64,000 nt of DNA, taken from the NCBI GenBank assembly GCA_965372405.1, contig CBDVCE010000004.1, positions 48,094 to 112,093 of the forward strand, written 5' to 3'. Under the pieces are notes generated by a model that saw only the letters and a program-made list of their open reading frames with translations, ran no database searches and was not told the DNA's origin. Below, in pieces: positions 26,641 through 35,318 of this stretch (the stretch's first letter is position 1; each line of letters begins with the position of its first letter). The position numbers and the translations under genes are program-made. This DNA is from Sunxiuqinia sp965372405 (lineage in GTDB: Bacteria > Bacteroidota > Bacteroidia > Bacteroidales > Prolixibacteraceae).

Positions 26641-27939
26641 TTACATGAAAATAAATTTCAGAACAAACAATATTGCTAGTATGTAACCGACAATCGAAAT
26701 GTCTTTATGCCTACCAGAACCTAATTTAAGAATAACAAAAGACAGTATACCAAAAACAATACCTTCAGCAATAGAAAATGTTAAAGGCATCATAATCAAT
26801 GTAAAGAATGCAGGAATAGATTCGGTATAATCATCTAAGTCTAGATTCTTTATAGGAGTCATCATCATTACACCAACCAGTACTAAAGCCGAAGCTGTTG
26901 CAGCCGCCGGAATCATTAAGAATAGTGGTGATAAGAATAATGCACAAATAAATAAGACAGCTGTTGTTAATGCAGTTAAGCCAGTGCGGCCTCCTTCGGC
27001 AACACCAGATGCAGATTCTACATAAGTTGTAACTGTTGATGTCCCTAATACAGCACCTACTGTAGTACCAATTGAATCAGCCATAAGAGCTTGCTTCACG
27101 TTCGGGATACTACCATCTTCGTTTATCATTTTAGCTTTGGTTGAAACACCAATTAAAGTTCCAACAGTATCAAACATATCCACAAAAAGAAATGTGAATA
27201 ATACAGTAATCATTGTAAATATACCTTCTGCAGAATTTACCCAATCCCATTCAAATTGCCATAAAATTGGTGAAACGGAAGGGATTGAAAAATCGAAATT
27301 AGGTAATTGAGTAACCCCAACGGGTATCCCAATAATAGTTGTTGCTACCATCCCAATTAATAAAGCACCTCTAACTTTCAAGGCTAAAAGAATACCTGTA
27401 ATCATAATACCAGCTAAGGCTAATATTACACCGGCACTTTTCATATCGCCCAAGTGTACTAAAGTTGCTTGGTGGTCAACAATAACTCCTGCATTTTTTA
27501 GGCCGATAAAAGCAATAAATAAACCAATACCAACCGATATTGCATTTTTGATGCTTTTAGGTATCGCATTTATTATCACTTCCCGAATGTTAAATACAGT
27601 CATGAAAATGAATAAAATACCTTCTAAGAATACGGCTGTTAAAGCAAACTGCCAAGACATGCCCATGCCAAGACAAACACCAAACGCAAAGAAAGCATTC
27701 AGTCCCATGCCCGGAGCCAATGCAAAAGGAAGGTTAGCCCATAGAGCCATTACTAATGTTCCAACAGCTGCAGAAATAGCAGTCGCAGTAAAAAGTGCCC
27801 CTTTATCCATACCTGTTGCTGATAAAATATCAGGATTTACAGCCAGGATATAGGCCATTGTCATAAAGGTGGTAATACCGGCTAAAACCTCAGTTTTAAC
27901 AGTGGTATTATTTTCAGCAAGTTTAAAAAACTTATTCAT
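26641..27939 (-). CDS. NCS2-family purine permease (AzgA/PbuG-like)
   Basis: A 432-residue inner-membrane transporter with about 12-14 helices. ITTFMTMAYILAVNPDIL, NLPFALAPGMGLNAFFAFGV and SASGVAEGGRTGLTALTTAV are the family marks of AzgA-like hypoxanthine/guanine/adenine proton symporters, and the glutamate in ESASGVAEGGRTG lies in the substrate region. Length is typical. It lies 19 bp after the Tsx-like channel gene, so both are one transcript for purine uptake. No purine riboswitch is visible upstream. Confidence 0.94.
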   Translation of the reverse strand: MNKFFKLAENNTTVKTEVLAGITTFMTMAYILAVNPDILSATGMDKGALFTATAISAAVGTLVMALWANLPFALAPGMGLNAFFAFGVCLGMGMSWQFALTAVFLEGILFIFMTVFNIREVIINAIPKSIKNAISVGIGLFIAFIGLKNAGVIVDHQATLVHLGDMKSAGVILALAGIMITGILLALKVRGALLIGMVATTIIGIPVGVTQLPNFDFSIPSVSPILWQFEWDWVNSAEGIFTMITVLFTFLFVDMFDTVGTLIGVSTKAKMINEDGSIPNVKQALMADSIGTTVGAVLGTSTVTTYVESASGVAEGGRTGLTALTTAVLFICALFLSPLFLMIPAAATASALVLVGVMMMTPIKNLDLDDYTESIPAFFTLIMMPLTFSIAEGIVFGILSFVILKLGSGRHKDISIVGYILAILFVLKFIFM

Positions 27940-27958
27940 TTTTAAAATGGTTTAGGAT

Positions 27959-28612
27959 TTAGAAAGTCCACTTTGCAGCCAAAGTTGGCATAACTTTGAA
28001 TTCTGAAGCAACAAAATTACTACTTAGTTCTACCTCACCACCAAATGAGAAATGCTCAGTAGCATTATACCAAATTTGAGGTTCAGCCAAGAAGACATAT
28101 TTTCCGAAAAAGTTTCCTTTATCTTTCCAAAAATCAGCAAAGCCACTAAAAGTAAAATTCTCAGCAAAATTCACATACCACACACCAGTTAACTGGAAAC
28201 TACCAGTATCACTTTTTCTGATATTCTTGTACAATGCTTTCAATGAGAAACCTCTTGAGAAGTCTGCTGCATTCCAAGAATAATCAACTCCACCTAACCA
28301 AGCATCGTTAATTGTAAAAGCTTTAGTGAATCCACCATTATATTCTGCATGGAAACTAAAAGGAGTTTCTTTACCTAATTTAAAGCAACGAGCGATTTCC
28401 ATATAAGCAGAACTAACACCTTCCGCTCCATATGTACCGTAATCAAAATCGATGAAAAAGAAAGTGTTTCCCAACTTGTCAGGTTTAAACATTTCCACTG
28501 TTGTTGTCAGATACCCCCTGTCTTTACCCATGTCATAATGAGTTTGAATATTCTGAGCTATAGCCCCCAAACCCATAACACTAACAATCAGAACCAGTAA
28601 AATTTTCTTCAT
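27959..28612 (-). CDS. Tsx-like (DUF5020-type) outer-membrane channel
   Basis: A 217-residue beta-barrel with signal peptide (MKKILLVLIVSVMGLGAIAQ) and C-terminal phenylalanine. The start of the mature protein (IQTHYDMGKDRGYLTTTVEM, FKPDKLGNTFFFIDFDYG) and EPQIWYNATEHFSFGGEVEL resemble Tsx, the nucleoside-specific channel of enterobacteria, and the Bacteroidota family annotated DUF5020. The following gene is a purine permease, so passage of nucleosides or nucleobases through the outer membrane is the natural reading, but the substrate remains inference. Confidence 0.75.
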   Translation of the reverse strand: MKKILLVLIVSVMGLGAIAQNIQTHYDMGKDRGYLTTTVEMFKPDKLGNTFFFIDFDYGTYGAEGVSSAYMEIARCFKLGKETPFSFHAEYNGGFTKAFTINDAWLGGVDYSWNAADFSRGFSLKALYKNIRKSDTGSFQLTGVWYVNFAENFTFSGFADFWKDKGNFFGKYVFLAEPQIWYNATEHFSFGGEVELSSNFVASEFKVMPTLAAKWTF

Positions 28613-28649
28613 AGTTGTTTATTTAAAGTTGTAAGTAAAATAGAAGCAT

Positions 28650-28657
28650 CAAAATTA
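28650..28657 (-). promoter_or_regulatory. -7 element of the Tsx-like/purine permease operon
   Basis: TAATTTTG on the minus strand fits TAnnTTTG, 37 bp before the start at 28612. Confidence 0.4.
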
Positions 28658-28801
28658 ATAAAATTGCGATACAGAAAAAGGTATTTAAAAGCATTAACTG
28701 TGAGCATTTTGACTGATTCTTTGTTTATTGTATATTGAAGAGTTTTTTATCTGAATTAAACTGGCTTTCTGAATCCAACATTAACTGAAAACTTCTTTAT
28801 C

Positions 28802-29695
28802 ATGAAGAAATATTCAAGACGGGAATTTGTACGTACTGGAATTGCTGGCGTTTCAGCTGTTTCTGCAGGACTTGCTTTTTCTTGCACTGTACCCGGGAAC
28901 AGTGAGATTGATCAGGTAGTATTAGGGGAAACTGGACTAAAAGTCTCAAGACTTGCCCTTGGAACCGGATACCATGGGGGCAACAGATCATCGGCATTTA
29001 CACGTGCTGGAATTGACCAATTTTTGAAGGTAGCCAGACATGCCTATGAACGTGGAGTCACCTTAATTGACTGTGCAGATTCGTATGGAACACACCCATT
29101 TGCAGGAGAACTTTTTAAAGAAATTCCACGTGATAAATTTCAGGTACTAACAAAAATATGGACCACAAATAATGATTGGAATACAGTAGTTCCCGTTAGT
29201 GAAACTCTAGACCGCTTCAAAAAAGAACTTGGAACTGATTATTTTGACATTGTCCTTCTCCATTGTATGCTGAACGGAAATTGGATCACTGAAAAGGAAC
29301 AATTTCGGGAACAGCTTTCTGAGGCCAAACAAAATGGCGTTGTAAAAAAAGTAGGCGTTTCCTGTCATAACATCGATGCACTTCGTATAGCAGCCAGTGA
29401 CCCTTGGGTGGATATTATTCTTGCACGAATCAACCCTCAGAAATTTCATATGGATGGAACTCCAGATGAAATCATGAAAATTCTAAATACAGCCAAAAAT
29501 AATGGGAAAGGAATTATTGGCATGAAAATTTATGGTGCCGGCAAAATTAAAGATTCGGAACATCGTAAAGAATCACTTAAATTCGCAATCAATAGTGAGA
29601 ATATTCATGCAATAACTATCGGTATGGATAAAATTGAATACATCAATGAAACTGTTGACCGAATTACAACGATTACAAATAACCTTAAAGGCTAA
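28802..29695 (+). CDS. Aldo/keto reductase with Tat-type lipoprotein signal
   Basis: A 297-residue oxidoreductase. The N-terminus has a twin-arginine motif (SRREFVRTG) and a lipobox-like AFSC at Cys28, so the protein is likely exported folded and anchored. The aldo/keto barrel is marked by LGETGLKVSRLALGTGYHGG and the catalytic residues Asp and Tyr in LIDCADSYG, Lys in LTKIW, and His in IVLLHCML. The C-terminal NADPH site is short. Exported aldo/keto reductases are frequent in Bacteroidota. The substrate is unknown. It is 27 bp upstream of an acyl-CoA ligase gene, probably one operon. Confidence 0.9.
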   Translation: MKKYSRREFVRTGIAGVSAVSAGLAFSCTVPGNSEIDQVVLGETGLKVSRLALGTGYHGGNRSSAFTRAGIDQFLKVARHAYERGVTLIDCADSYGTHPFAGELFKEIPRDKFQVLTKIWTTNNDWNTVVPVSETLDRFKKELGTDYFDIVLLHCMLNGNWITEKEQFREQLSEAKQNGVVKKVGVSCHNIDALRIAASDPWVDIILARINPQKFHMDGTPDEIMKILNTAKNNGKGIIGMKIYGAGKIKDSEHRKESLKFAINSENIHAITIGMDKIEYINETVDRITTITNNLKG

Positions 29696-29722
29696 AATCC
29701 CAAGCCATTCAAAAAGAACCAA

Positions 29723-31381
29723 ATGAATACAAAAACGAACACTGAAGGCTTAACTCAACTATATCGAAAATCATTCCGTGAAAACTGGGATCTTCCTGTT
29801 TTTTCAGATTATGGTGGTATCAACTATACCTATGGAGAGGCTGCTCAAATTATTAACCAGATTCATCGTTTTTTTAAAGAACAAAACATTCAACCCGGAG
29901 ACAAAGTTGCTTTATATGGAAGAAATTCATCCAATTGGGCAATTACATTTATAGCAGTTATTGGGTATGGCTCCATTGCTGTTCCTGTATTGCCTGACTT
30001 TAATTCTTCAGATGTTCATCAAATAATCAATCATTCTGAGTCAAAAATGCTTTTCGCTGTCGATCAGTTCTTTGAAAAAACAGATATGAATGAAATGAAA
30101 AATCTGGAGGCTGTTATTAATCTTGTAGATTTTTCAGTGCTCTTTTCTTCTGGGAAAAAAGCAGAAAATGCATGGGAAAAGAGTTTTAAAGAAGGTGCAA
30201 TTCCACAAATCAAAGCTGATGAGTTTGACTTATTGGAACTTGAAGATGAAGCTCTAACTGTAATTTCATATACATCAGGCACATCCGGCTTCACAAAAGG
30301 AGTAATGATACCAGCACGAAGTTTGTATTCAAATGTTGTTTATGCCCGTGATTATATGCCATTAAAAGTTGCCGATAAAATGGTGTCATTTCTCCCATTG
30401 GCGCATGTTTTTGGATTATTGTTTGAGTTTTTGTTCCCGGTTACACTTGGCTGCCACATCACTTTTTTAACCAAAGCCCCTACCCCGCAAATAATTATTA
30501 AAGCATTTAAAGAAATTCAACCTCATCTTATTTTGTCGGTTCCTCTTGTAATTGAAAAAATCTACAAAAAACGTATTCTACCTACTATAGAAAAACCTAT
30601 CATGAAAGTTCTGATGAAGATTCCAGGAATTTCTTCAATCTTGAAAAAGAAAGTGAAAGAAAAGCTTGTGGAGACTTTTGGAGGACGTTTCCATGAGATC
30701 GTTATTGGTGGCGCACCACTAAGTAAAGACGTTGAAGTCTTCTTTCGTGAAATTGGATTTCCATTTACAATTGGCTATGGAATGACCGAATGTGGACCGC
30801 TAATCTCGTATGATGGATGGAAAACAAGCCAACCATCTTCTGCCGGCAAATTGGTTGACCGGATGGAAGTGAAAATTGATTCTGATGATCCATACAATGT
30901 AGTTGGTGAGATTATGGTGAAAGGCACTAACGTGATGTTGGGATATTACAAAAATGAGGAAGCCACTAAAGAAGCCATTGAACCAGATGGTTGGTTACAT
31001 ACTGGAGACTTAGGTGTTATTGATGAAAACAACTACATTTTCATTAAAGGACGAAGTAAAAACATGTTGCTTGGCCCTTCCGGACAAAATATTTATCCTG
31101 AAGAAATTGAAGCTAAACTATCAAACCTGCCATACGTTCAGGAATGCGTTATTATTGATCGTGATGGCTCTTTGGTTGCCTTAGTTTTTCCTGATCCGGA
31201 AAGTGTACAAGCTGATCAGTTAAATCAGGAGGCTGTTACAAAGGTTATGGAGGAAAACAGATTTAAGGTAAATAAAGAACTTCCAAAATATAGTCAGATT
31301 AGCCGAATCGAGTTAGTTGAAGTGGAATTTCAGAAAACGCCAAAACGAAATATTAAAAGGTATTTATACACGAATAAATAA
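29723..31381 (+). CDS. AMP-binding long-chain fatty-acid-CoA ligase family protein
   Basis: A 552-residue adenylate-forming enzyme. VISYTSGTSGFTKGVMIPA is the phosphate-binding loop, GYGMTECGPLISY is motif A5 and GWLHTGDLGVIDENN is motif A7. The end (FQKTPKRNIKRYLYTNK) has the catalytic lysine region. Activation of a fatty acid to its CoA thioester through an acyl-adenylate is the expected reaction, but chain length cannot be told. Genes for beta-oxidation are not in this window. Confidence 0.93.
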   Translation: MNTKTNTEGLTQLYRKSFRENWDLPVFSDYGGINYTYGEAAQIINQIHRFFKEQNIQPGDKVALYGRNSSNWAITFIAVIGYGSIAVPVLPDFNSSDVHQIINHSESKMLFAVDQFFEKTDMNEMKNLEAVINLVDFSVLFSSGKKAENAWEKSFKEGAIPQIKADEFDLLELEDEALTVISYTSGTSGFTKGVMIPARSLYSNVVYARDYMPLKVADKMVSFLPLAHVFGLLFEFLFPVTLGCHITFLTKAPTPQIIIKAFKEIQPHLILSVPLVIEKIYKKRILPTIEKPIMKVLMKIPGISSILKKKVKEKLVETFGGRFHEIVIGGAPLSKDVEVFFREIGFPFTIGYGMTECGPLISYDGWKTSQPSSAGKLVDRMEVKIDSDDPYNVVGEIMVKGTNVMLGYYKNEEATKEAIEPDGWLHTGDLGVIDENNYIFIKGRSKNMLLGPSGQNIYPEEIEAKLSNLPYVQECVIIDRDGSLVALVFPDPESVQADQLNQEAVTKVMEENRFKVNKELPKYSQISRIELVEVEFQKTPKRNIKRYLYTNK

Positions 31382-31406
31382 TGGTTAAAATCAACTCATA
31401 AAAAAA

Positions 31407-31430
31407 GCCGGATCTTAAGTCCGGCAATTT
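31407..31430 (+). terminator. Terminator after the acyl-CoA ligase
   Basis: GCCGGA/TCCGGC stem with a seven-base loop (TCTTAAG) is preceded by a run of A and followed by AATTTCTT. The next 210 bases hold no recognisable gene. Confidence 0.6.
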
Positions 31431-31641
31431 CTTATAAAATGGATTGATTGGGAAGAAACTTATCTACTAGTTAATTCCCTCATTAGATAAATAGTAACCC
31501 CTTTATTTTGAAAAAAATATGAACTTGCCGTTTTTCAAGGCGAACCCCCCCTGTTTGAATGCATGAACGTCCATTTTTTGCATTATTATGTTATCAATTT
31601 TCTTGCTAAATATGGAGAGTTTTACCAAAACATGCTGAAAA

Positions 31642-32301
31642 TTACATCCATTTATCCATGGCAACGTTCATATATCGATTTGCTTTGTGCAATTCTTTAA
31701 AAGCTTCAACTACTTTCAATACAAAATCATCACCTTTCACCACCTTGTCTGTAAGTTCATGACCAAAAGCATATGATTTATGACGAAGCAATTCAATATC
31801 TTCAAAATCCTTAGGAAACCCCTTCGGTGCAGTTTTCAATTGTTCTCCCATAATCTCGCTATAATAATTTTTGAAGCTCTTGTCATTTATCACTTCCTTA
31901 AAACCATCAGCATTATCATATATTTCAGACCGAACAGCTTTCAATGGTTCAGGCATTGGACACCAAACACCTCCACCAACAAATGAATTCCCTGGTTCGA
32001 TGTGAATATAATATCCAGCCCGATGTCCTTTCCTTCCATCTCGGGTAATAAAACTTCCCATGTTTGTTTTGTATGGCGTTTTGTCTTTTGAGAAACGAAC
32101 ATCCCTGAAAATTCGAAAAAAACAATCTTTAGGATTCAAAATTTTTATTTCATCATCAAACTTCGAGACTTCCTGAATCATCAATTCAGTAAAAAAAAGC
32201 ATCTTCTCTCTACTTTCTTCGTAACGTTTCCGGTTTTCATTGAACCATTCCTTGGTGTTGTTCTTCTTAAGATCGTTTAAGAAATTTAGTACTGTTTTCA
32301 T
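31642..32301 (-). CDS. DUF2461 domain-containing protein (TIGR02453-like)
   Basis: A 219-residue cytosolic protein. The family signature is clear: FLNDLKKNNTKEWFNENRKR at the start, then FRIFRDVRFSKDKTPYKTNM and AGYYIHIEPGNSFVGGGVW. The biochemical role of DUF2461 is not known to me. Conserved Arg, Lys and Asp residues in the FRDVRFSKDKTPYK segment suggest a ligand-binding or catalytic pocket. It is divergent from ispD with about 105 bp between them. Confidence 0.9.
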   Translation of the reverse strand: MKTVLNFLNDLKKNNTKEWFNENRKRYEESREKMLFFTELMIQEVSKFDDEIKILNPKDCFFRIFRDVRFSKDKTPYKTNMGSFITRDGRKGHRAGYYIHIEPGNSFVGGGVWCPMPEPLKAVRSEIYDNADGFKEVINDKSFKNYYSEIMGEQLKTAPKGFPKDFEDIELLRHKSYAFGHELTDKVVKGDDFVLKVVEAFKELHKANRYMNVAMDKWM

Positions 32302-32381
32302 GATCAGAACATTAAATAATTAGTTTTTACTTTGATTAAGATGCAACATAAAAATACAAGCTTTATTTGAATTTGGTTTAT

Positions 32382-32389
32382 TACTTTTG
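32382..32389 (+). promoter_or_regulatory. -7 element of ispD
   Basis: TACTTTTG fits TAnnTTTG, 19 bp before the TTG at 32409. It lies downstream of an earlier in-frame TTG (32367) and so excludes that as the start. Confidence 0.45.
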
Positions 32390-32408
32390 TTTCAAAACAT
32401 CAAACACA

Positions 32409-33077
32409 TTGAAAAAGTTTGCAATTATAGTAGCCGGAGGTAAAGGTTCCCGAATGGGTTCGAAAGTAGCCAAGCAATTTCTTGAGCTAAAAGGGAAGCC
32501 TGTTTTAATGAGAACCATTGAAGCATTTCTTAAATATGATCCTTCTATTCAAATCAAACTTGTACTCCCTGCTGACCAATTTCAATTATGGGACAAACTA
32601 TGTAATGAGTATTACTTTGATGTAAAAGTTGAACTTATAAACGGCGGATCCAACCGTGTAGAATCAGTTAGTAATGGGCTTTCTGCAATTAATGATGATG
32701 GTATCGTTTTTATTCATGACGGAGTAAGACCTTTGGTTTCACAGCAAACTATTAAAAATTGTTTTGATGCAGCACATGAGCATGGATGTGCAATACCTGT
32801 GATACCGCTTACCGATTCAATCCGACAATTAACCGAGCAAGGAAATTGTACAGTTAACCGCGAAGAGTATCGTCTTGTGCAAACTCCGCAAACGTTTGAA
32901 GTTCGATTGATAAAAGATGCTTTTGGAAAAGTAAAAGGCTCTCATTACACCGATGATGCATCAATATTTGAAGCTGCAGGCCACGCTATTCGCTTGGTTG
33001 AAGGAAATTCCGAAAATATAAAAATCACCCGATCGCTGGATTTAACTATCGCAAATCTGCTTTATAAAAACCGATAA
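32409..33077 (+). CDS. ispD: 2-C-methyl-D-erythritol 4-phosphate cytidylyltransferase
   Basis: A 222-residue enzyme of the MEP isoprenoid pathway that forms CDP-methylerythritol from CTP. The N-terminus KKFAIIVAGGKGSRMGSKVA has the CTP-binding glycine loop with the catalytic Arg and Lys. VFIHDGVRPLVS, LVQTPQTFE and HYTDDASIFEAAGH are family motifs. It appears to start with TTG at 32409 (frame LKKFAI), because no ATG is available and a -7 element lies just upstream. It is a single gene; ispF is not beside it. Confidence 0.95.
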   Translation: MKKFAIIVAGGKGSRMGSKVAKQFLELKGKPVLMRTIEAFLKYDPSIQIKLVLPADQFQLWDKLCNEYYFDVKVELINGGSNRVESVSNGLSAINDDGIVFIHDGVRPLVSQQTIKNCFDAAHEHGCAIPVIPLTDSIRQLTEQGNCTVNREEYRLVQTPQTFEVRLIKDAFGKVKGSHYTDDASIFEAAGHAIRLVEGNSENIKITRSLDLTIANLLYKNR

Positions 33078-33244
33078 TAGAATTCCGTCATTGTATTACT
33101 TTCATTCCTCGACTTATTTCTACGTTTACCGATTCTCAATCTGGAAACTTTGAGTAATTAAATAGTTTTACACCGTTTATTATTAAAATGTAAAAACTAA
33201 AGAAACTTTAAACACTTATTAAGTTTCTGTATTCTTTTAATGAT

Positions 33245-33252
33245 TATATTTG
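33245..33252 (+). promoter_or_regulatory. -7 element of the TetR-RND operon, very close to the start
   Basis: TATATTTG fits TAnnTTTG and ends five bases before the ATG at 33258. Transcription would begin at or next to the start codon, so the message may be leaderless. Confidence 0.4.
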
Positions 33253-33257
33253 CAGCC

Positions 33258-33893
33258 ATGGATGAGAAAAAAACATATTTCGTTGAGCAAGTTGGGGAGA
33301 TGTATCTGCGCCATGGAATCCGCAGTGTGACCATGGATGATGTTGCCACTGAAATAGGCATCTCCAAAAAAACTTTGTACCAATACTTTAAAGACAAGGC
33401 AGAATTAGTGGATCAGGTTGTCTGTCATTTTTTAATGAAAGATGATTGCTATCATGCAGAGGAGGATCCTTCACAAAACGCTATAGACCGATTATTTTGG
33501 ATAAGAAAGCATGTTTTTAAAATGATGAAAGTGGTACACAACAATCTGGAATATGATTTAAAGAAAAGTTACCCCGAAGTGTATAAGAAAATCACAGATT
33601 ACAAACGTCACAGAATATACGAGGATAACTTCTCGATAATGGAACAAGGAAAAGAAGAAGGTCTTTTTAGAAAAGAAGTTGATAGTGATTTCATTGCCAA
33701 ATTAACTGTTGGACGAATTCTATTCGTCTTTAATTCAGATCATGGAATCTTCACAGATGAAGATGTCCGTAACATAGATTTGTTTGACAAGGTGCTTGAT
33801 TATCACTTTCATGGGATTTGTACAGAAACAGGATTACAATATTTCAAAAAACAATTAAACAATGTTCAGAATGAAACAAAAGAGAACGATTAA
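33258..33893 (+). CDS. TetR/AcrR-family regulator of the RND operon
   Basis: A 211-residue regulator. Residues 1-60 form the helix-turn-helix (FVEQVGEMYLRHGIRSVTMD, then VATEIGISKKTLYQYFKDKA). The remaining helices would bind a ligand. The start at 33258 (MDEKKTYFVEQ) is favoured over ATG 33240, whose sequence overlaps a promoter element. It lies 36 bp before a TolC gene, followed by adaptor and RND pump, the common Bacteroidota order for a locally repressed efflux system. Its inducing compound is unknown. Confidence 0.93.
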   Translation: MDEKKTYFVEQVGEMYLRHGIRSVTMDDVATEIGISKKTLYQYFKDKAELVDQVVCHFLMKDDCYHAEEDPSQNAIDRLFWIRKHVFKMMKVVHNNLEYDLKKSYPEVYKKITDYKRHRIYEDNFSIMEQGKEEGLFRKEVDSDFIAKLTVGRILFVFNSDHGIFTDEDVRNIDLFDKVLDYHFHGICTETGLQYFKKQLNNVQNETKEND

Positions 33894-33929
33894 AACTTCT
33901 TATGAGTTTCAAGTCACAACTAAAAACAA

Positions 33930-35285
33930 ATGAAAACTAAGATGAAAACTAAGATGAAATTCTTTTTGAGTCTTATATTGGCTGTACTTATAGTAGTTCC
34001 AGCCATTGCACAGGAGACTCAGAAATTCTCTCTAAAAGAAGCCCAGAAATTCGCCAAAAAACATTCCTATGTTGTTCAGAACAGTGGGCTGGATGTAGAG
34101 ATCGCTCGAAAGAAAGTATGGGAAACAATTACGATGGGTCTTCCTCAAATTACAGGTGAAGCCAATTATTCAAGTTTCCTTAATTTACCAGTATCACTGC
34201 TTCCTGGAGAATTTTTTGACCAACCAGTAGGTACTTATGTTCCTGTAAAATTTGGTCAGGACTACAGCTCTGATTTTGGGTTTACGGTGAATCAGCTCAT
34301 TTTTGATGGCTCGTATATTGTCGGAGTAGGTTCAGCCAAAATCTACCTTCAATTAGCAACCCAATCTAAAGAGAAAACAGAGATTGAAATTAAACATGCC
34401 GTTGCACAATCATACTATATGGTATTGGTTGCTCAGGAGAACCTGAGAGTAATGAACGGGAATTTATCAAACTCTCAGAAACTACTATCAGATACTAAGG
34501 CACTTTACGAAAATGGTTTTGCTGAGGAGCAGGATGTCGATCAAATGCAACTGATTAGTCAAAAGGCTGAAAATGAGATTACCAAAGCCAAACGAGAAAT
34601 CAGAGTTGCCAAAATGGTGCTTAAATACGCCATTGGGTTGGATGTAGAATCAGCAATTGAGCTTTCAGATCAGCTTGATCAGTTTATCGATCCGTTGATG
34701 AATAGCAACATTGCGAATGCAGGCTTCGATTATTCTTCACATATAGACTATCGATTGCTAGATACGCAATTGCAAGTATCGAATAAGATGTTGAAGCTGG
34801 AAAAATCAACTTACCTACCGAAATTAAAGGCATTTTACAACTGGACAAAGACAGCTTATGCGAATGACGCGAATCTGGTAAAAAGTACTGTGCCCTGGTT
34901 TAAATCATCAATGGTTGGCTTTAAGTTAACTGTCCCCATCTTTACAAGTGGTCAGCAAATTTCAAAAGTTAATCAGGCGAAGATGGAATTTGAGAAAACT
35001 CAAAATGATCATAAACAATCCGTTCAGAATATACAGAAAGATTACCTCTCCTCTATTGCTGATATCGAAAGTGCAGTAGATCAATTAAAAAACGATATTG
35101 ACAACAAAAAGCTGGCGGCAAAAATTCACAATAAAACAACCATCAAATATAACAATGGTCTTATTGCAAGTACCGAATTATCACAAACCGAATCACAATA
35201 TATACAAGCACAAGGAGCTTGGGTTGCATCTGTACTTCAGCTGCTCAATGCCAAAATAAGTCTTGATAAAGCAATTGGAAAATAA
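33930..35285 (+). CDS. TolC-family outer-membrane efflux protein of the RND operon
   Basis: A 451-residue outer-membrane factor with a signal peptide ending near VPAIAQ. It has the OEP-type long helices (KFSLKEAQKFAKKHSYVVQN at the start; TIKYNNGLIASTELSQTESQ in the second half). The 5' end of the gene is a twofold tandem repeat of ATGAAAACTAAG followed by a third ATG, giving three in-frame starts (33930, 33942, 33954). It is the outer part of the RND pump. Confidence 0.93.
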   Translation: MKTKMKTKMKFFLSLILAVLIVVPAIAQETQKFSLKEAQKFAKKHSYVVQNSGLDVEIARKKVWETITMGLPQITGEANYSSFLNLPVSLLPGEFFDQPVGTYVPVKFGQDYSSDFGFTVNQLIFDGSYIVGVGSAKIYLQLATQSKEKTEIEIKHAVAQSYYMVLVAQENLRVMNGNLSNSQKLLSDTKALYENGFAEEQDVDQMQLISQKAENEITKAKREIRVAKMVLKYAIGLDVESAIELSDQLDQFIDPLMNSNIANAGFDYSSHIDYRLLDTQLQVSNKMLKLEKSTYLPKLKAFYNWTKTAYANDANLVKSTVPWFKSSMVGFKLTVPIFTSGQQISKVNQAKMEFEKTQNDHKQSVQNIQKDYLSSIADIESAVDQLKNDIDNKKLAAKIHNKTTIKYNNGLIASTELSQTESQYIQAQGAWVASVLQLLNAKISLDKAIGK

Positions 35286-35318
35286 ACTGTCATGCAAACA
35301 GCAATAAATACTAAAACA

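Noticed and set aside
28613..28801. A purine riboswitch in front of the Tsx-like/purine permease operon
   Set aside because: None of the conserved junction sequences of the purine aptamer are present in the 189 bases.
31500..31641. A small peptide gene (MNLPFFKANPPCLNA) in the gap after the acyl-CoA ligase
   Set aside because: Only 15 codons, no start signal and no known peptide family; a C-tract makes the frame unreliable.
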